Positions 25,324 to 33,526 of a stretch of DNA of 64,000 nucleotides are shown piece after piece. The notes below the pieces were generated by a model. That model did no database searches. It had not been told where the DNA came from and saw only the letters and a program-made list of their open reading frames with translations. Position numbers and translations under genes: made by a program. Origin of the DNA: JAEULH01 sp034382075 (GTDB taxonomy: Bacteria > Pseudomonadota > Alphaproteobacteria > Rhodospirillales > Defluviicoccaceae). How positions within the stretch are numbered: the stretch's first letter is position 1; each line of letters opens with the position of its first letter. The stretch is taken from assembly GCA_034382075.1 (NCBI GenBank), contig JAXMOZ010000004.1, positions 25,969 to 89,968 on the forward strand. Reading direction: 5' to 3'.

Positions 25324-25583
25324 GATCCTCTCCTCCTAGGGATGTTGGTTCGCGACGCCTGACAACCGGCGTTCTTGCATATCGTTGCTCGACCCGTACG
25401 CGACCACTTCTGTCTGCGGAAACGGCCGAGCGGCCGCGTCGTCTTCTCCAGGCTTGGGCGCGCGATCGCGCTGTATAGCACACGGTGCGCCCGCGTCTAA
25501 CGGCTAGATGACCTGCGGATGGCGCGTAGATCTGGACCGTCCTCCACGCGGCCTCGCGCCGGCGCGGGCGCGCCCGGCCCTGC

Positions 25584-25668
25584 TGGTGCCCGCTGGGGGA
25601 CTCGAACCCCCACTCCCGGAGGAAACGGATTTTAAGTCCGTTGCGTCTGCCAATTCCGCCAAGCGGGC
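25584..25668 (-). tRNA. tRNA-Leu (anticodon UAA)
   Basis: Acceptor stem GCCCGCTT at the 5' end (base 25668) pairs with the 3' end, and CCA is encoded at 25584-25586. The anticodon loop CTTAAAA gives UAA. The long variable arm (TCCTCCGGGAGTGG region) identifies a class II leucine tRNA. The T-arm GTTCGAGTC is present. Length is 85 nt with CCA. Confidence 0.95.
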
Positions 25669-25728
25669 AAGCGCCAAAGCCTAGCGTCCGCCGCTTCGCC
25701 GCGGCAAGGCAGATCGCGGCGGGCGACC

Positions 25729-26313
25729 TCAATCCGGCGCGGGGATGCGGCCGACGAGTTGAAGGCCGCCGCCCCGGGTGTCCCGGACGACGACGATCTC
25801 GCCGGAGGCGGGCATGATCCCGGTGAGCGCGGTGATCACCACCTGATGGGTAACGAGGACGATGGCGCCGGTTTGCGGCTGGTCGGCGAGCCAGACGCGC
25901 AGCTCGGCCATCTGCGGGTCCTCACGGTCCGGTTCCGTAAAGAACGAGTTCAACGCCGGCAAGGCGATCACCTCGCCGAGGCCCATCAGCCGCGCCGTCT
26001 CCAGGCAGCGGCACCACTGGCTGGAGTAGACGCCGTCGATCCGGATGCCGTGCCAGCGGAGGTTGGCGCCGATGGCCTGGGCCTGCGCCCGGCCGGCGGG
26101 CGAGAGGTTGCGCTGGGTGGCGCAGTCGTCGAGCCGAAAGCTCGGCGGATCGCCCGTCCCGGGCGCGGTTGCGTGGCGCACCAAAGCCACGTGCCCGCCC
26201 TGGCGAAGCGCCGCCCAGGCCGCCTCGGCGTCTTGAGCGAAACCCGGCCGCGGCGCCAGCAGCAGAAGCAGCATCGGGATCATGATGGCGCGAAGGCGCG
26301 GGCGTGGACGCAT
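25729..26313 (-). CDS. Secreted histidine-phosphatase-superfamily protein
   Basis: A 194 aa protein with a signal peptide (IMIPMLLLLLAPRPGFAQDA). The phosphatase branch 1 motif appears as HVALVRHATAPG (RH), and a second conserved His occurs in LVTHQVVITALTG. The N-terminal stretch SSQWCRCLETARL corresponds to the phosphoglycerate-mutase-like helix. The likely role is a periplasmic phosphoesterase of unknown substrate. The start is set at 26313 (MRPRPRLRAI). Longer in-frame extension to 26652 overlaps the antitoxin gene region and looks non-coding. Confidence 0.88.
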   Translation of the reverse strand: MRPRPRLRAIMIPMLLLLLAPRPGFAQDAEAAWAALRQGGHVALVRHATAPGTGDPPSFRLDDCATQRNLSPAGRAQAQAIGANLRWHGIRIDGVYSSQWCRCLETARLMGLGEVIALPALNSFFTEPDREDPQMAELRVWLADQPQTGAIVLVTHQVVITALTGIMPASGEIVVVRDTRGGGLQLVGRIPAPD

Positions 26314-26449
26314 CGGTGGGGTCCGGCTGTGGGCAGGGTCCTGAGCCGGACATGGGGCCACGCGCCGCCGCCGGCCAACCCTGAGACGCTGGCTCCCAAG
26401 CGAGCATATATAGTATGCTGAAGTAATCTGATGATGACGGGACCGGTCC

Positions 26450-26707
26450 ATGCCCGAACGCATGACCATTACCATGCCCACCGAGATGGCCGAGATCCTG
26501 CGGAAGGCCGTGGCCGGCGGCGAGTACGCCTCGGCCAGCGAGGTCGTCCGCGAAGCGCTGCGCGAGTGGATGCGCAGCCGCGACAGCGACCGGCGCGATC
26601 TCGAAACCCTGCGGACGGCGATCCGGGCCGGGCTGGACAGCGGTCCCGCCATTCCCGCAGATCAGGTCTTCGCCGAACTTAGGGCACGCTACGCCGCTAA
26701 GGCCTAA
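26450..26707 (+). CDS. parD: ParD-family antitoxin
   Basis: An 85 aa ribbon-helix-helix antitoxin. It begins MPERMTITMPTEMAEILRKA, with the beta strand TITMP and RHH helices ASASEVVREALREWMRS, the CopG/Arc/MetJ fold of ParD. The C-terminal helix (LRTAIRAGLDSGPAIPADQV) is the usual toxin-binding part. It is intact, but its partner is broken (see next feature), so it is now an orphan or a regulator only. It would bind its own promoter. Confidence 0.88.
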   Translation: MPERMTITMPTEMAEILRKAVAGGEYASASEVVREALREWMRSRDSDRRDLETLRTAIRAGLDSGPAIPADQVFAELRARYAAKA

Positions 26708-26709
26708 GC

Positions 26710-26815
26710 GTGAGGCGCATCGTCATCCTGCCCGCCGCCCGGCGGGACCTCATCGAGATCGGCGACTTCATCGCGCTCGACAACCCTAAGCGCGCCTTGG
26801 CCTTCGTCTCGGAGA
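26710..26815 (+). pseudogene. parE: Remnant of ParE toxin
   Basis: It begins with GTG two bases after parD. The first 33 codons read MRRIVILPAARRDLIEIGDF and continue to NPKRALAFV, matching the ParE/RelE start and its first helix. After that the frame becomes unrelated (Ser/Pro/Arg-rich), and the catalytic C-terminal two-thirds are missing before bluB starts at 26870. Probably a 3' deletion. Non-functional as a toxin. Confidence 0.75.
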
Positions 26816-26869
26816 GCTCTCCAAGCCGCCGGACTTGCGCCCGGTCCTGCCTGCGTTACAGTCGCCGGC

Positions 26870-27541
26870 GTGATGATGCCGCTGAGCGCGCCTCCTTCCA
26901 GCCCTTCGCCGCCCGCGTTCGACCGCGAGTTCCGCGATCAGCTCGAGGCGCTGTTTCGCTGGCGGCGCGACGTCCGCCGCTTCCGCTCGGAGCCGCTGCC
27001 GGCCGGCTTAATGGACGGCCTGATCGCACTGGCGGCGCTGGCGCCGTCGGTCGGTAACAGCCAGCCGTGGCGGTTCGTCAAGGTGGACGATCCCGACCGC
27101 CGCGCCGCCATCCGCCGCAACTTTGCCCGCTGTAACCAGCAGGCGCTCTCGGCCTACGCCGAGGAGCGGGCCCGCCTTTATGCGACCCTGAAGCTCGCGG
27201 GGCTCGACGAGGCGCCGGCGCACCTGGCGGTGTTCGCCGACACCGAAACGGCGTTCGGTCACGGCCTCGGCCGGCAGACGATGCCGGAGACGCTGATCTA
27301 TTCCGTCGTCGGCGCGATCCACGCGCTATGGCTGGCCGCCCGGGCGCACGGCATCGGCCTCGGCTGGGTCTCGATCCTCGATCCCGGCGAGGCCGCGTCG
27401 AGCTTGGCCGTGCCCGCCGACTGGAGCCTGGTCGCCTACCTGTGCCTCGGCTATCCGGTCGAGGAGCACACCGATCCCGAACTCGACCGCCACGGCTGGC
27501 AGCGCCGGGTCGACGCCCGGCGCTTCATTCTCCAGCGCTGA
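26870..27541 (+). CDS. bluB: 5,6-dimethylbenzimidazole synthase
   Basis: Makes the lower ligand of vitamin B12 by oxygen-dependent fragmentation of FMNH2. The 223 aa nitroreductase-fold product has RRDVRRFRSEPLPAG (FMN contact), LAALAPSVGNSQPWRFVKV, HLAVFADTETAFGHGLGRQ, and GWVSILDP near the end, matching BluB rather than general nitroreductases. Start near 26870. The gene abuts the parE remnant, so its promoter may lie inside the broken TA region. No other cob genes are nearby. Confidence 0.92.
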   Translation: MMMPLSAPPSSPSPPAFDREFRDQLEALFRWRRDVRRFRSEPLPAGLMDGLIALAALAPSVGNSQPWRFVKVDDPDRRAAIRRNFARCNQQALSAYAEERARLYATLKLAGLDEAPAHLAVFADTETAFGHGLGRQTMPETLIYSVVGAIHALWLAARAHGIGLGWVSILDPGEAASSLAVPADWSLVAYLCLGYPVEEHTDPELDRHGWQRRVDARRFILQR

Positions 27542-27545
27542 AGCC

Positions 27546-27797
27546 TCAGTTCTGCTGCTCTTCGCCGAGCTGCATCACGCCGAGGGCGACGGCGATGCTG
27601 CCGAAGGTGAGGAACAACCCCGAAAAAAGCATCAGCAAAAACATGAGCTTGTCTGGGGAGGCGAAGATTAGGGTGGCGAGCTTGGCAAAGTCGAACCACA
27701 GCAGCAGGACGCCGAGGACCGAGGCGCCGACGGCGCCGCAGAAGAGGTGCTTGACGAGGTAGACGATGATGTCGCGCTGGGGCGGCGGAATGGACAT
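27546..27797 (-). CDS. Small two-helix membrane protein, 83 aa
   Basis: Hydrophobic protein with two membrane segments (about residues 15-33 KHLFCGAVGASVLGVLLLWF and 50-70 LMFLLMLFSGLFLTFGSIAV) and a Gln-rich end (GEEQQN). It starts at ATG 27797 with MSIPPPQRD. Family unknown (a DUF-like small integral membrane protein). The palindrome at 27871 lies in the shared promoter region with the divergent oxidoreductase at 27937. Confidence 0.7.
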   Translation of the reverse strand: MSIPPPQRDIIVYLVKHLFCGAVGASVLGVLLLWFDFAKLATLIFASPDKLMFLLMLFSGLFLTFGSIAVALGVMQLGEEQQN

Positions 27798-27870
27798 GTC
27801 GGAATGCTCTTTTGGTGAGACGCTCTGGAACACATCATATGATAATGCGAACTCGCAAGGTGATTCATTG

Positions 27871-27884
27871 TACCCAAATGGGTA
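27871..27884. promoter_or_regulatory. Palindrome TACCCAAATGGGTA
   Basis: Perfect 6-bp arms around a 2-base centre, in the divergent promoter region between 27797 and 27937. It shares the ACCC/GGGT core with dyads at 20910, 22389 and 31498. Confidence 0.55.
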
Positions 27885-27936
27885 AGCTCGCGCCAGAGGC
27901 TCGGCCGGCCGTTCCGATGGCCGGGAGCGCCGCTGC

Positions 27937-29364
27937 ATGAGCGAGCGAATTCGCACCGACGTGTGCGTCATCGGCGCCGGGTCGGGCGGGCTTTCGGTCG
28001 CGGCGGCGGCCGTGCAGATGGGCGCCCGGGTCGTCCTCATCGAGAAGGCAAGGATGGGCGGCGACTGCCTCAACTACGGCTGCGTGCCGTCGAAGTCGCT
28101 CATCGCCGCCGGCCGCGCCGCCGAAACCATGCGCTCGGCCGGCCGGTACGGTGTTGCCAACGGCAACCCGCGGATCGACTTCGCTGCCATCCACGACCAC
28201 GTCCACGGCGTCATCGCCGGCATTGCCCCGCACGACTCCCAGGAGCGGTTCGAAAGCCTCGGCGTCCGGGTGATCCGCGCCGCCGCCCGGTTCACCGGTC
28301 CGGCCGAGGTCGAGGCCGGGGACGTCACCGTCCGGGCCCGCCGGTTCGTGATCGCCACCGGCTCATCCCCTTCAGTCCCGCCCATCGAAGGCGTGGCCGA
28401 GGTCCCCTACCTCACCAACGAGACGATCTTCGGGCTGCGCGAGGCGCCGGAGCACCTGATCGTCGTCGGCGGCGGCCCGATCGGCACCGAGATGGCGCAG
28501 GCGCACCGCCGCCTGGGTGTTCGCGTCAGCCAGATCGCCCGCGGCCGGTTGCTGCCGAAGGACGACGGCGAACTCGTCGACGTCGTCCGCCGCCGGTTGC
28601 TCGCCGAGGAGGTGGGGCTGATGGAAGATACCGCGATCAGCCGGGTCGAGGGCGACGGCGCCGGCATCCGCGTCGTCTTCGAGCGCGAAGGCAAGTTCGC
28701 GAGCGTCGCCGGCTCCCACCTTCTCATCGCCGCCGGCAGGACCGCGAACGTCGACGGTCTCGGCTTGGAGGCCGCAGGCGTCGCCTTCACCCAGCGCGGG
28801 GCCACCGTCGACGCCCGGCTGCGCACGACCAACAGGCGCGTCTTTGCCATAGGCGACGTCACCGGCCGGCAGCAGTTCACCCACATCGCCGGCTACCACG
28901 CCGGCGTCGTCATCCGCAACGTGCTGTTCCTGCTGCCGGCGAAGGTCGACGACGCCGCGGTGCCCTGGGTCACCTACTCCGATCCCGAGCTCGCCCATGT
29001 CGGGCTGACGGAAGCCAACGCGCGGGAGCGCTTCGGCGCGGCGGTCACGGTGCTGCGCTGGCCATTCGCCGAGAACGACCGGGCGCGCACCGAGCGCGAC
29101 ACCGAGGGGCTGATCAAGGTGGTGCTGGGCCGCCGCGGCCGGATCCTCGGCGCCTCCATCGTCGGCGCCGGCGCCGGCGACCAGCTGGCGCTGTGGTGCC
29201 TGGCGGTGGCGCAGAGGATGAAGATCGGCGCCGTCGCCGGGTTGATCCTGCCGTATCCGACACGGGCCGAGGTCGGAAAGCGCGCCGCCGGCGACTACTA
29301 CACGCCGAAGCTGTTCAGCGAGCGCACCCGGGCGCTGGTCCGGCTGCTGCAGAGGCTGCCCTGA
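27937..29364 (+). CDS. FAD-dependent pyridine-nucleotide disulfide oxidoreductase
   Basis: Member of the dihydrolipoamide dehydrogenase/mercuric reductase fold, 475 aa. The FAD site is GAGSGGLSVAAAAVQMG, the redox cysteines are GGDCLNYGCVPSKSL, the NAD site is IVVGGGPIGTEMAQAHRR, and the FAD site 2 is VFAIGDVTG. The C-terminal dimerisation domain has LPYPTRAEVGKRAAGDYY where classical LPD has the catalytic HisProThr. The His is replaced by Tyr-Pro, a variant common in an alphaproteobacterial subgroup of unknown substrate. It is probably not true LPD. It is divergent from the small membrane gene. Confidence 0.88.
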   Translation: MSERIRTDVCVIGAGSGGLSVAAAAVQMGARVVLIEKARMGGDCLNYGCVPSKSLIAAGRAAETMRSAGRYGVANGNPRIDFAAIHDHVHGVIAGIAPHDSQERFESLGVRVIRAAARFTGPAEVEAGDVTVRARRFVIATGSSPSVPPIEGVAEVPYLTNETIFGLREAPEHLIVVGGGPIGTEMAQAHRRLGVRVSQIARGRLLPKDDGELVDVVRRRLLAEEVGLMEDTAISRVEGDGAGIRVVFEREGKFASVAGSHLLIAAGRTANVDGLGLEAAGVAFTQRGATVDARLRTTNRRVFAIGDVTGRQQFTHIAGYHAGVVIRNVLFLLPAKVDDAAVPWVTYSDPELAHVGLTEANARERFGAAVTVLRWPFAENDRARTERDTEGLIKVVLGRRGRILGASIVGAGAGDQLALWCLAVAQRMKIGAVAGLILPYPTRAEVGKRAAGDYYTPKLFSERTRALVRLLQRLP

Positions 29365-29415
29365 CCGGCCTCAGGCCCCCATATCCCCGGGCAGGCGATG
29401 CAGAGGACGGCGGTC

Positions 29416-30111
29416 ATGATCGAGCTCTATTACTGGACCACGCCCAACGGGCACAAGATCACCATCTTCCTCGAGGAGGCGGGCTTGCCCTACGTCCTCA
29501 AGCCGGTCGACATCGGCAAGGGCCAGCAGTTCGCGCCCGAGTTCCTGGCCATCTCGCCCAACAACCGGATCCCGGCGATCGTGGATCTGGATCCGGCGGA
29601 CGGCGGCGGGCCGCTCTCGGTATTCGAGTCGGGCGCCATCCTCCAGTATCTCGCCGAGAAGACCGGCCGGTTCCTCCCGTCCGATCTCCGCGGCCGGGTG
29701 GAGGTGATGCAGTGGCTGTTCTGGCAAATGGGCGGGCTCGGGCCCATGGCCGGCCAAAACCACCACTTCAGCCAGTACGCATCCGAGAAGATCCCCTATG
29801 CCATCGAGCGCTACGTCAAGGAGACGGAGCGCCTCTACGGCGTCCTCGACGAGCGGCTGGAAGGCCGGACGTTCATCGCCGGCGACTACTCCATCGCCGA
29901 CATGGCCTGCTACCCCTGGATCGTGCCCCACGAGAACCAGGGGCAGAGGCTCGAGGACTTCCCCAACCTCGCCCGCTGGTTCGCCGCGGTCCGCGAGCGG
30001 CCGGCGGTGGTGCGCGCCTACGAGCGGGCCAAGGAGGTCAGGACGGCCCCGGTCGTGGACGACGAGGCGAAGACGGTCCTGTTCGGCCAGGGACGGCGGC
30101 GAGCCACGTGA
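29416..30111 (+). CDS. Glutathione S-transferase family, YfcG/YghU type
   Basis: A disulfide-bond oxidoreductase-type GST, 231 aa from ATG 29416. The N-terminal thioredoxin-fold begins MIELYYWTTPNGHKI, where the TPNG motif is typical of the Nu-class (YfcG/YghU). It continues with AISPNNRIPAIVD and the SNAIL-like LSVFESGAILQYLAEK. The C-terminal helical domain holds YSIADMACYPWI and ENFPNLARWF-like segments. It is 51 bases after the flavoprotein, so it may share its promoter. It likely uses glutathione to reduce disulfides. The longer start at 29398 (MQRTAV) is possible. Confidence 0.9.
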   Translation: MIELYYWTTPNGHKITIFLEEAGLPYVLKPVDIGKGQQFAPEFLAISPNNRIPAIVDLDPADGGGPLSVFESGAILQYLAEKTGRFLPSDLRGRVEVMQWLFWQMGGLGPMAGQNHHFSQYASEKIPYAIERYVKETERLYGVLDERLEGRTFIAGDYSIADMACYPWIVPHENQGQRLEDFPNLARWFAAVRERPAVVRAYERAKEVRTAPVVDDEAKTVLFGQGRRRAT

Positions 30112-30137
30112 GTGGCTCACGCTCGTAGTATTCGGAA

Positions 30138-30600
30138 GGCGGGAACGCATAGACGTGGATGACCGGAACACGTCCGGTCATGACGATGAGAGGAGAAGAT
30201 AAAGAGAAACTCACCGCTGCCGTCACTCAGAGCCGCGCGGATTGCTTGAAACTACAGCGTCGTCATGGCCGCACTCGTTGCGGCCATCCACGTTTTACCG
30301 CGTCCATGCCAAGCCAATCTTCGTGCATCCTCGTGACGAGCGCGAGGGCGACGGCCTGGGCGGTGGCCGTCCTCTACCCACCCGTCATCGCCGCACGCGT
30401 TGCGTCGATCCACGTCTTCGTGAGCGGACGTCTTCCAGCGGTTTCCCGTGACTCCCCGTGACGAGCGCGAGGATGACGGCCGGGGCGGTGGCCCTCCTCT
30501 ACCCACCCGTCATCGCCGCACTCGTTGCGGCGATCCACGTGTTACCGCGTCCATGCCAGGCCGATCTGCGTGGATCCTCGTGACGAGCGCGAGGTGACGA
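30138..30600. repeat. Tandem imperfect repeat cluster, ~120-bp period
   Basis: Three tandem imperfect copies start near 30261, 30383 and 30508. Each opens with CGTCATxGCCGCACTCGTTG-like palindromic segments and ends in GTGACGAGCGCGAGG. A shorter relative (GGATGACCGGAACACGTCCG) lies near 30155. The copies resemble the extragenic palindrome families elsewhere in this window. No gene is supported in 30112-30613. Confidence 0.8.
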
Positions 30601-30613
30601 CGGCGAGTTGTAT

Positions 30614-31372
30614 TCAGCCCGCCTCGTCCTCGATCGGCGTTTCGCCGACCGCGCGGATCAGCGCCTTGATCTCGTCGGCGACCGCATCGAGGCTTTCGCC
30701 GCTGGTGCCCCGCGCGACCAGGCTGACGCCGAACCGGCCGGAGCGGACGAAGGGGTAACTGCCGATCTCGACGTCGCCGTGGGCGGCCTGGATCCGACCG
30801 AGGCCGGCGGCGATGGCGCCCTCGGTGGTGTAGGCGGCGATGGAGCGCGACAGCACCGGCTCGCCGCCGCGCAACCGCGGCCGGATGCCGTCGAACATTG
30901 CCCGCATGATCATTGGCACGCCGGGGAGGACGAAGACGTTGCCGATCTGGAAGCCCGGCGCGGTGCTCACCGGGTTGGCGATCAGGCTCGCGCCCTCCGG
31001 GATGTCCGCCATCTTCCGCCGCGCCTCGTTGAACTCGCCCGGCTGGTAATGCTGCTCCAGCGCCCGCATCGCCTGCGGATTGCGCTCGAGCGGAACGCCG
31101 AAGGCTTTGGCGATGCTGGCGGAGGTGATGTCGTCGTGGGTCGGGCCGATCCCGCCGGTGGTCAGCACATAGTCGAAGGCCTCGCGGCAGGCGTTCACCG
31201 TGGAGACGATGACGGCTTCGTCGTCGGGGATGATCCGCGCCTCTCGAACACGCACCCCAACCTCGTTCAAGGCCTTGGCGAGAAACGAAAGATTGGCGTC
31301 TACGGTGCGTCCCGAGAGCACCTCGTTGCCGATGATGATCACCGCCGCGGTGACGGCTGCAGGCTCCCCCAT
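30614..31372 (-). CDS. CinA-family molybdopterin-binding-fold protein
   Basis: A 252 aa protein with the MoaB/Mog-like N-terminal domain of CinA: AAVIIIGNEVLSGRTVDANL, the TTGGIGPTHDDIT phosphate loop and NVFVLPGVPMIM. The C-terminal nicotinamide-nucleotide amidase domain (about 160 aa) of full CinA is absent. Length matches the shorter competence/damage-inducible protein A family found widely in alphaproteobacteria. Function is uncertain, with possible NMN or ADP-ribose pyrophosphatase activity. It is divergent from the glycosyltransferase at 31611. Confidence 0.88.
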   Translation of the reverse strand: MGEPAAVTAAVIIIGNEVLSGRTVDANLSFLAKALNEVGVRVREARIIPDDEAVIVSTVNACREAFDYVLTTGGIGPTHDDITSASIAKAFGVPLERNPQAMRALEQHYQPGEFNEARRKMADIPEGASLIANPVSTAPGFQIGNVFVLPGVPMIMRAMFDGIRPRLRGGEPVLSRSIAAYTTEGAIAAGLGRIQAAHGDVEIGSYPFVRSGRFGVSLVARGTSGESLDAVADEIKALIRAVGETPIEDEAG

Positions 31373-31488
31373 CGTCTACTTCTCCTTCCGATCGGCCACC
31401 CTTGTAAGATCTACTCGCATTCTTAGAAGTGCGAGGGAGGCAATGACACAGGCGCGTGTGCAAATGCCGCGGCGCTCGCCCTTGCGCC

Positions 31489-31515
31489 TTGACACTTACC
31501 CATAAGGGTTATATT
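31489..31515 (+). promoter_or_regulatory. Promoter with operator dyad for the GT4 gene
   Basis: TTGACA at 31489-31494 and TATATT at 31510-31515, 15-base spacer. ACCC-ATAA-GGGT (31498-31509) fills the spacer as a 4-bp dyad. The unusually short spacer makes the exact -10 uncertain. The dyad position suggests a repressor or a spacing-dependent regulator. Confidence 0.55.
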
Positions 31516-31610
31516 CGGTCGAGCATCCGCTTCGGCCGGATCCTCTTCGCCCCCAACCACCGTAGCCGAACGCCTCATCGCCTAGATCATCCACTACCAG
31601 GAGCGAGCGC

Positions 31611-32777
31611 ATGCGCGTTGCCATGTTCTCTGCGGAATCCTTGCACTCCAGTGTCGCCGGCGGCCTCGGCGTGCACGTCACCGAGTTGGCTGCCGGGCTC
31701 GAGCGCCGCGGCCACGACGTCCACGTCTTCACCGAGCGCGGCCAGGCCCAGAGCCACTACGACTGCATCCACGGCGTGCACTACCACCGCGTCGACCATG
31801 GCTCGAGCCCCAACTGCGTCGAGACCGCCGACTCCATGTGCAAGGCCATGGCGCACCGCTTCCACGAGGTCACCTCGATGATCGGCAAGTTCGAGCTGGC
31901 CCATGCCCACGACTGGTCCGCGGCCAACGCCATGAAGTACGTCATGGAGGGCTACGGTACGCCCGGCCTTTTGACCATGCATTCCACGGAATACGGGCGC
32001 TGCGGCAACGTCTTCTACGACGGCCACGCGCGTTGGATCCGCGACACCGAGGCCGCCGGCTGCCACAACGCCTCGACGGTGATTGCGGTGAGCCACTTCC
32101 TCGCCGACGAGCTTCGCTCCATCTACGGCGTCAACGACCACAAGATCCACATCCTGCCCAACGGCGTCAGCTACCACGCCTACGACGGCTTCGTCGATCC
32201 GGCGGCGGTGAAGGCCCGCTACCAGATCGCGCCGATGGACCCGACGGTTCTGGCCACCGCCCGGATGACGGCGCAAAAGGGCATGGACATGCTGGTCGAG
32301 GCGGTGCCGATGGTGCTCGCCTCATACCCCGCGACCAAGTTCATCTTCATCGGCAACGGCCCGGACAAGGACTTCGTCGTCCGCCGCGCCCACGAGGTCG
32401 GCGTCGCGCATGCGGTCCGCTTCATCGGCGCGCCGCCCAAGCAGGAGTGCGTAGATCTCAAGCGCGCTGTCGACATCGTCGCCGTGCCGAGCCGCAACGA
32501 GCCCTTCGGCATCGTCGTCCTGGAGGCTTGGGCGGCGGGCAAGCCGGTGGTCGCGACCCGCGCCGGCGGCCCCCGCGAGTTCGTCTGGCACGACGTCAAC
32601 GGCTTTCTGGTCGACGCCAACCCGGGCGGCTTGGCCCACGGTATCGGCTCGCTGCTCGCCGATCACGACCACTGCCGGGCGCTGGGCGCCAACGGCCGCC
32701 GGGCGGTGGAGGCCTTCTTCCACTGGGACAACGTCGCCGCCTTCACCGAAGGCGTCTACACCGCGACCGTGCACTGA
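31611..32777 (+). CDS. Glycosyltransferase family 4 (glycogen-synthase-like fold)
   Basis: GT-B retaining glycosyltransferase, 388 aa. The N-terminal domain opens MRVAMFSAESLHSSVAGGLG with GGLGVHVTELAAGLERRGH (acceptor and donor site start). The C-terminal domain has ILPNGVSYHAYDGF, ARMTAQKGMDMLVEAVPMVL, and the nucleotide-sugar EX7E motif EPFGIVVLEAWAAGKPVVAT. The N-terminal part resembles glycogen/starch synthase and MshA groups, but the substrate is undetermined. It is monocistronic; downstream are palindromes. It sits behind the operator-like dyad at 31498. Confidence 0.9.
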   Translation: MRVAMFSAESLHSSVAGGLGVHVTELAAGLERRGHDVHVFTERGQAQSHYDCIHGVHYHRVDHGSSPNCVETADSMCKAMAHRFHEVTSMIGKFELAHAHDWSAANAMKYVMEGYGTPGLLTMHSTEYGRCGNVFYDGHARWIRDTEAAGCHNASTVIAVSHFLADELRSIYGVNDHKIHILPNGVSYHAYDGFVDPAAVKARYQIAPMDPTVLATARMTAQKGMDMLVEAVPMVLASYPATKFIFIGNGPDKDFVVRRAHEVGVAHAVRFIGAPPKQECVDLKRAVDIVAVPSRNEPFGIVVLEAWAAGKPVVATRAGGPREFVWHDVNGFLVDANPGGLAHGIGSLLADHDHCRALGANGRRAVEAFFHWDNVAAFTEGVYTATVH

Positions 32778-32825
32778 GGCGTTCTGCTCACACGTGCGCC
32801 CAGCGTCGGAGCGCTACGCCCATTC

Positions 32826-32993
32826 GTCATGGCCGGGCGCAAGTCCCGGCCATCCAGGTCTTCCCTGGACCCGCGGAAGAAGTCCGCGGGTGACGGGGGG
32901 GGTGACGGGGGAGGAGGCGGCACCGCAGAACCGGACCCTCTCCGTCAATGCCGCCCGTGTTGCGGCAATCCACGTGGACCGGTGGAACACGCC
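32826..32993. repeat. Extragenic palindromes downstream of the GT4 gene
   Basis: GTCATGGCCGGGCGCAAGTC with CCGGCCATCCAGG (hairpin), then CCCGCGGAAGAAGTCCGCGGG at 32870-32890 and a related piece GCCGCCCGTGTTGCGGCAAT near 32949. It fills the 296-base gap before the His-rich gene. No gene is seen. Confidence 0.75.
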
Positions 32994-33073
32994 GGTTCCG
33001 CGGGTCCTGGCGATGCCCGCCGCGGTCGCGCTCGATCGAACGCTGGCCAACGGACCTCCGGACGATACGCGCC

Positions 33074-33439
33074 TCAGCCGCGCTTGACCGGGCCGTGGTC
33101 GTCGCAGTGGTCCCCGTGCGGGTGGTGGAGGTGGTCGCCGACCAGATAATCGACGTGGTCGCCGTGCGGCACCGCCTCATGGCCGCAGCCTGGGCCGTGC
33201 TCGTGGCCGGCGTCGTGACCCGCCTCGTCGCCGGAGCAGTCGTGCGCCGGCGTGCAATCCGCCGGGTTGGCGGCGTTCACCTCCAGCGCATGCTCGTCGA
33301 CGTGGTCGCCATGGGGATGGTGCAGGTGGCCGTCATGCACGTAGTCCACGTGGTCGCCGTGGCGGATCGCGGTGTGGCCGCAGTCCTTGCCGTGGACGTG
33401 ACCGTGGGATGAATGCTTGTCGTCGCCGCAGTCGCCCAT
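33074..33439 (-). CDS. His-rich tandem-repeat metal-binding protein
   Basis: A 121 aa protein with 27 histidines (about 22%), many Asp and six Cys. Two nearly identical ~31-residue repeats (C20-H50 and C85-H115) each read CGH...HGDHVDY...LHHPHGDH. A shorter His/Cys stretch separates them. GGAGGAG precedes ATG 33439. No signal peptide or membrane helix is visible, so it is probably cytosolic. The composition suggests zinc, nickel or cobalt storage or buffering. A related His-rich family is sometimes annotated as zinc-transport associated. No transporter or regulator lies next to it. Confidence 0.8.
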   Translation of the reverse strand: MGDCGDDKHSSHGHVHGKDCGHTAIRHGDHVDYVHDGHLHHPHGDHVDEHALEVNAANPADCTPAHDCSGDEAGHDAGHEHGPGCGHEAVPHGDHVDYLVGDHLHHPHGDHCDDHGPVKRG

Positions 33440-33526
33440 CGTCTTCTCCTCCTCTCCCGCCTTGGTCATCCGCACATGGGAACGGGCGCCTGCCGCGTCC
33501 AATGGCCGACGGCCTTCGCCTCTTGC

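Noticed and set aside
27963..30128. 721-residue frame over the flavoprotein and GST genes
   Set aside because: Arg/Ala/Pro shadow frame of two well-supported genes.
30261..30600. CRISPR array
   Set aside because: Units are long, imperfect and palindromic with no unique spacers of constant length.
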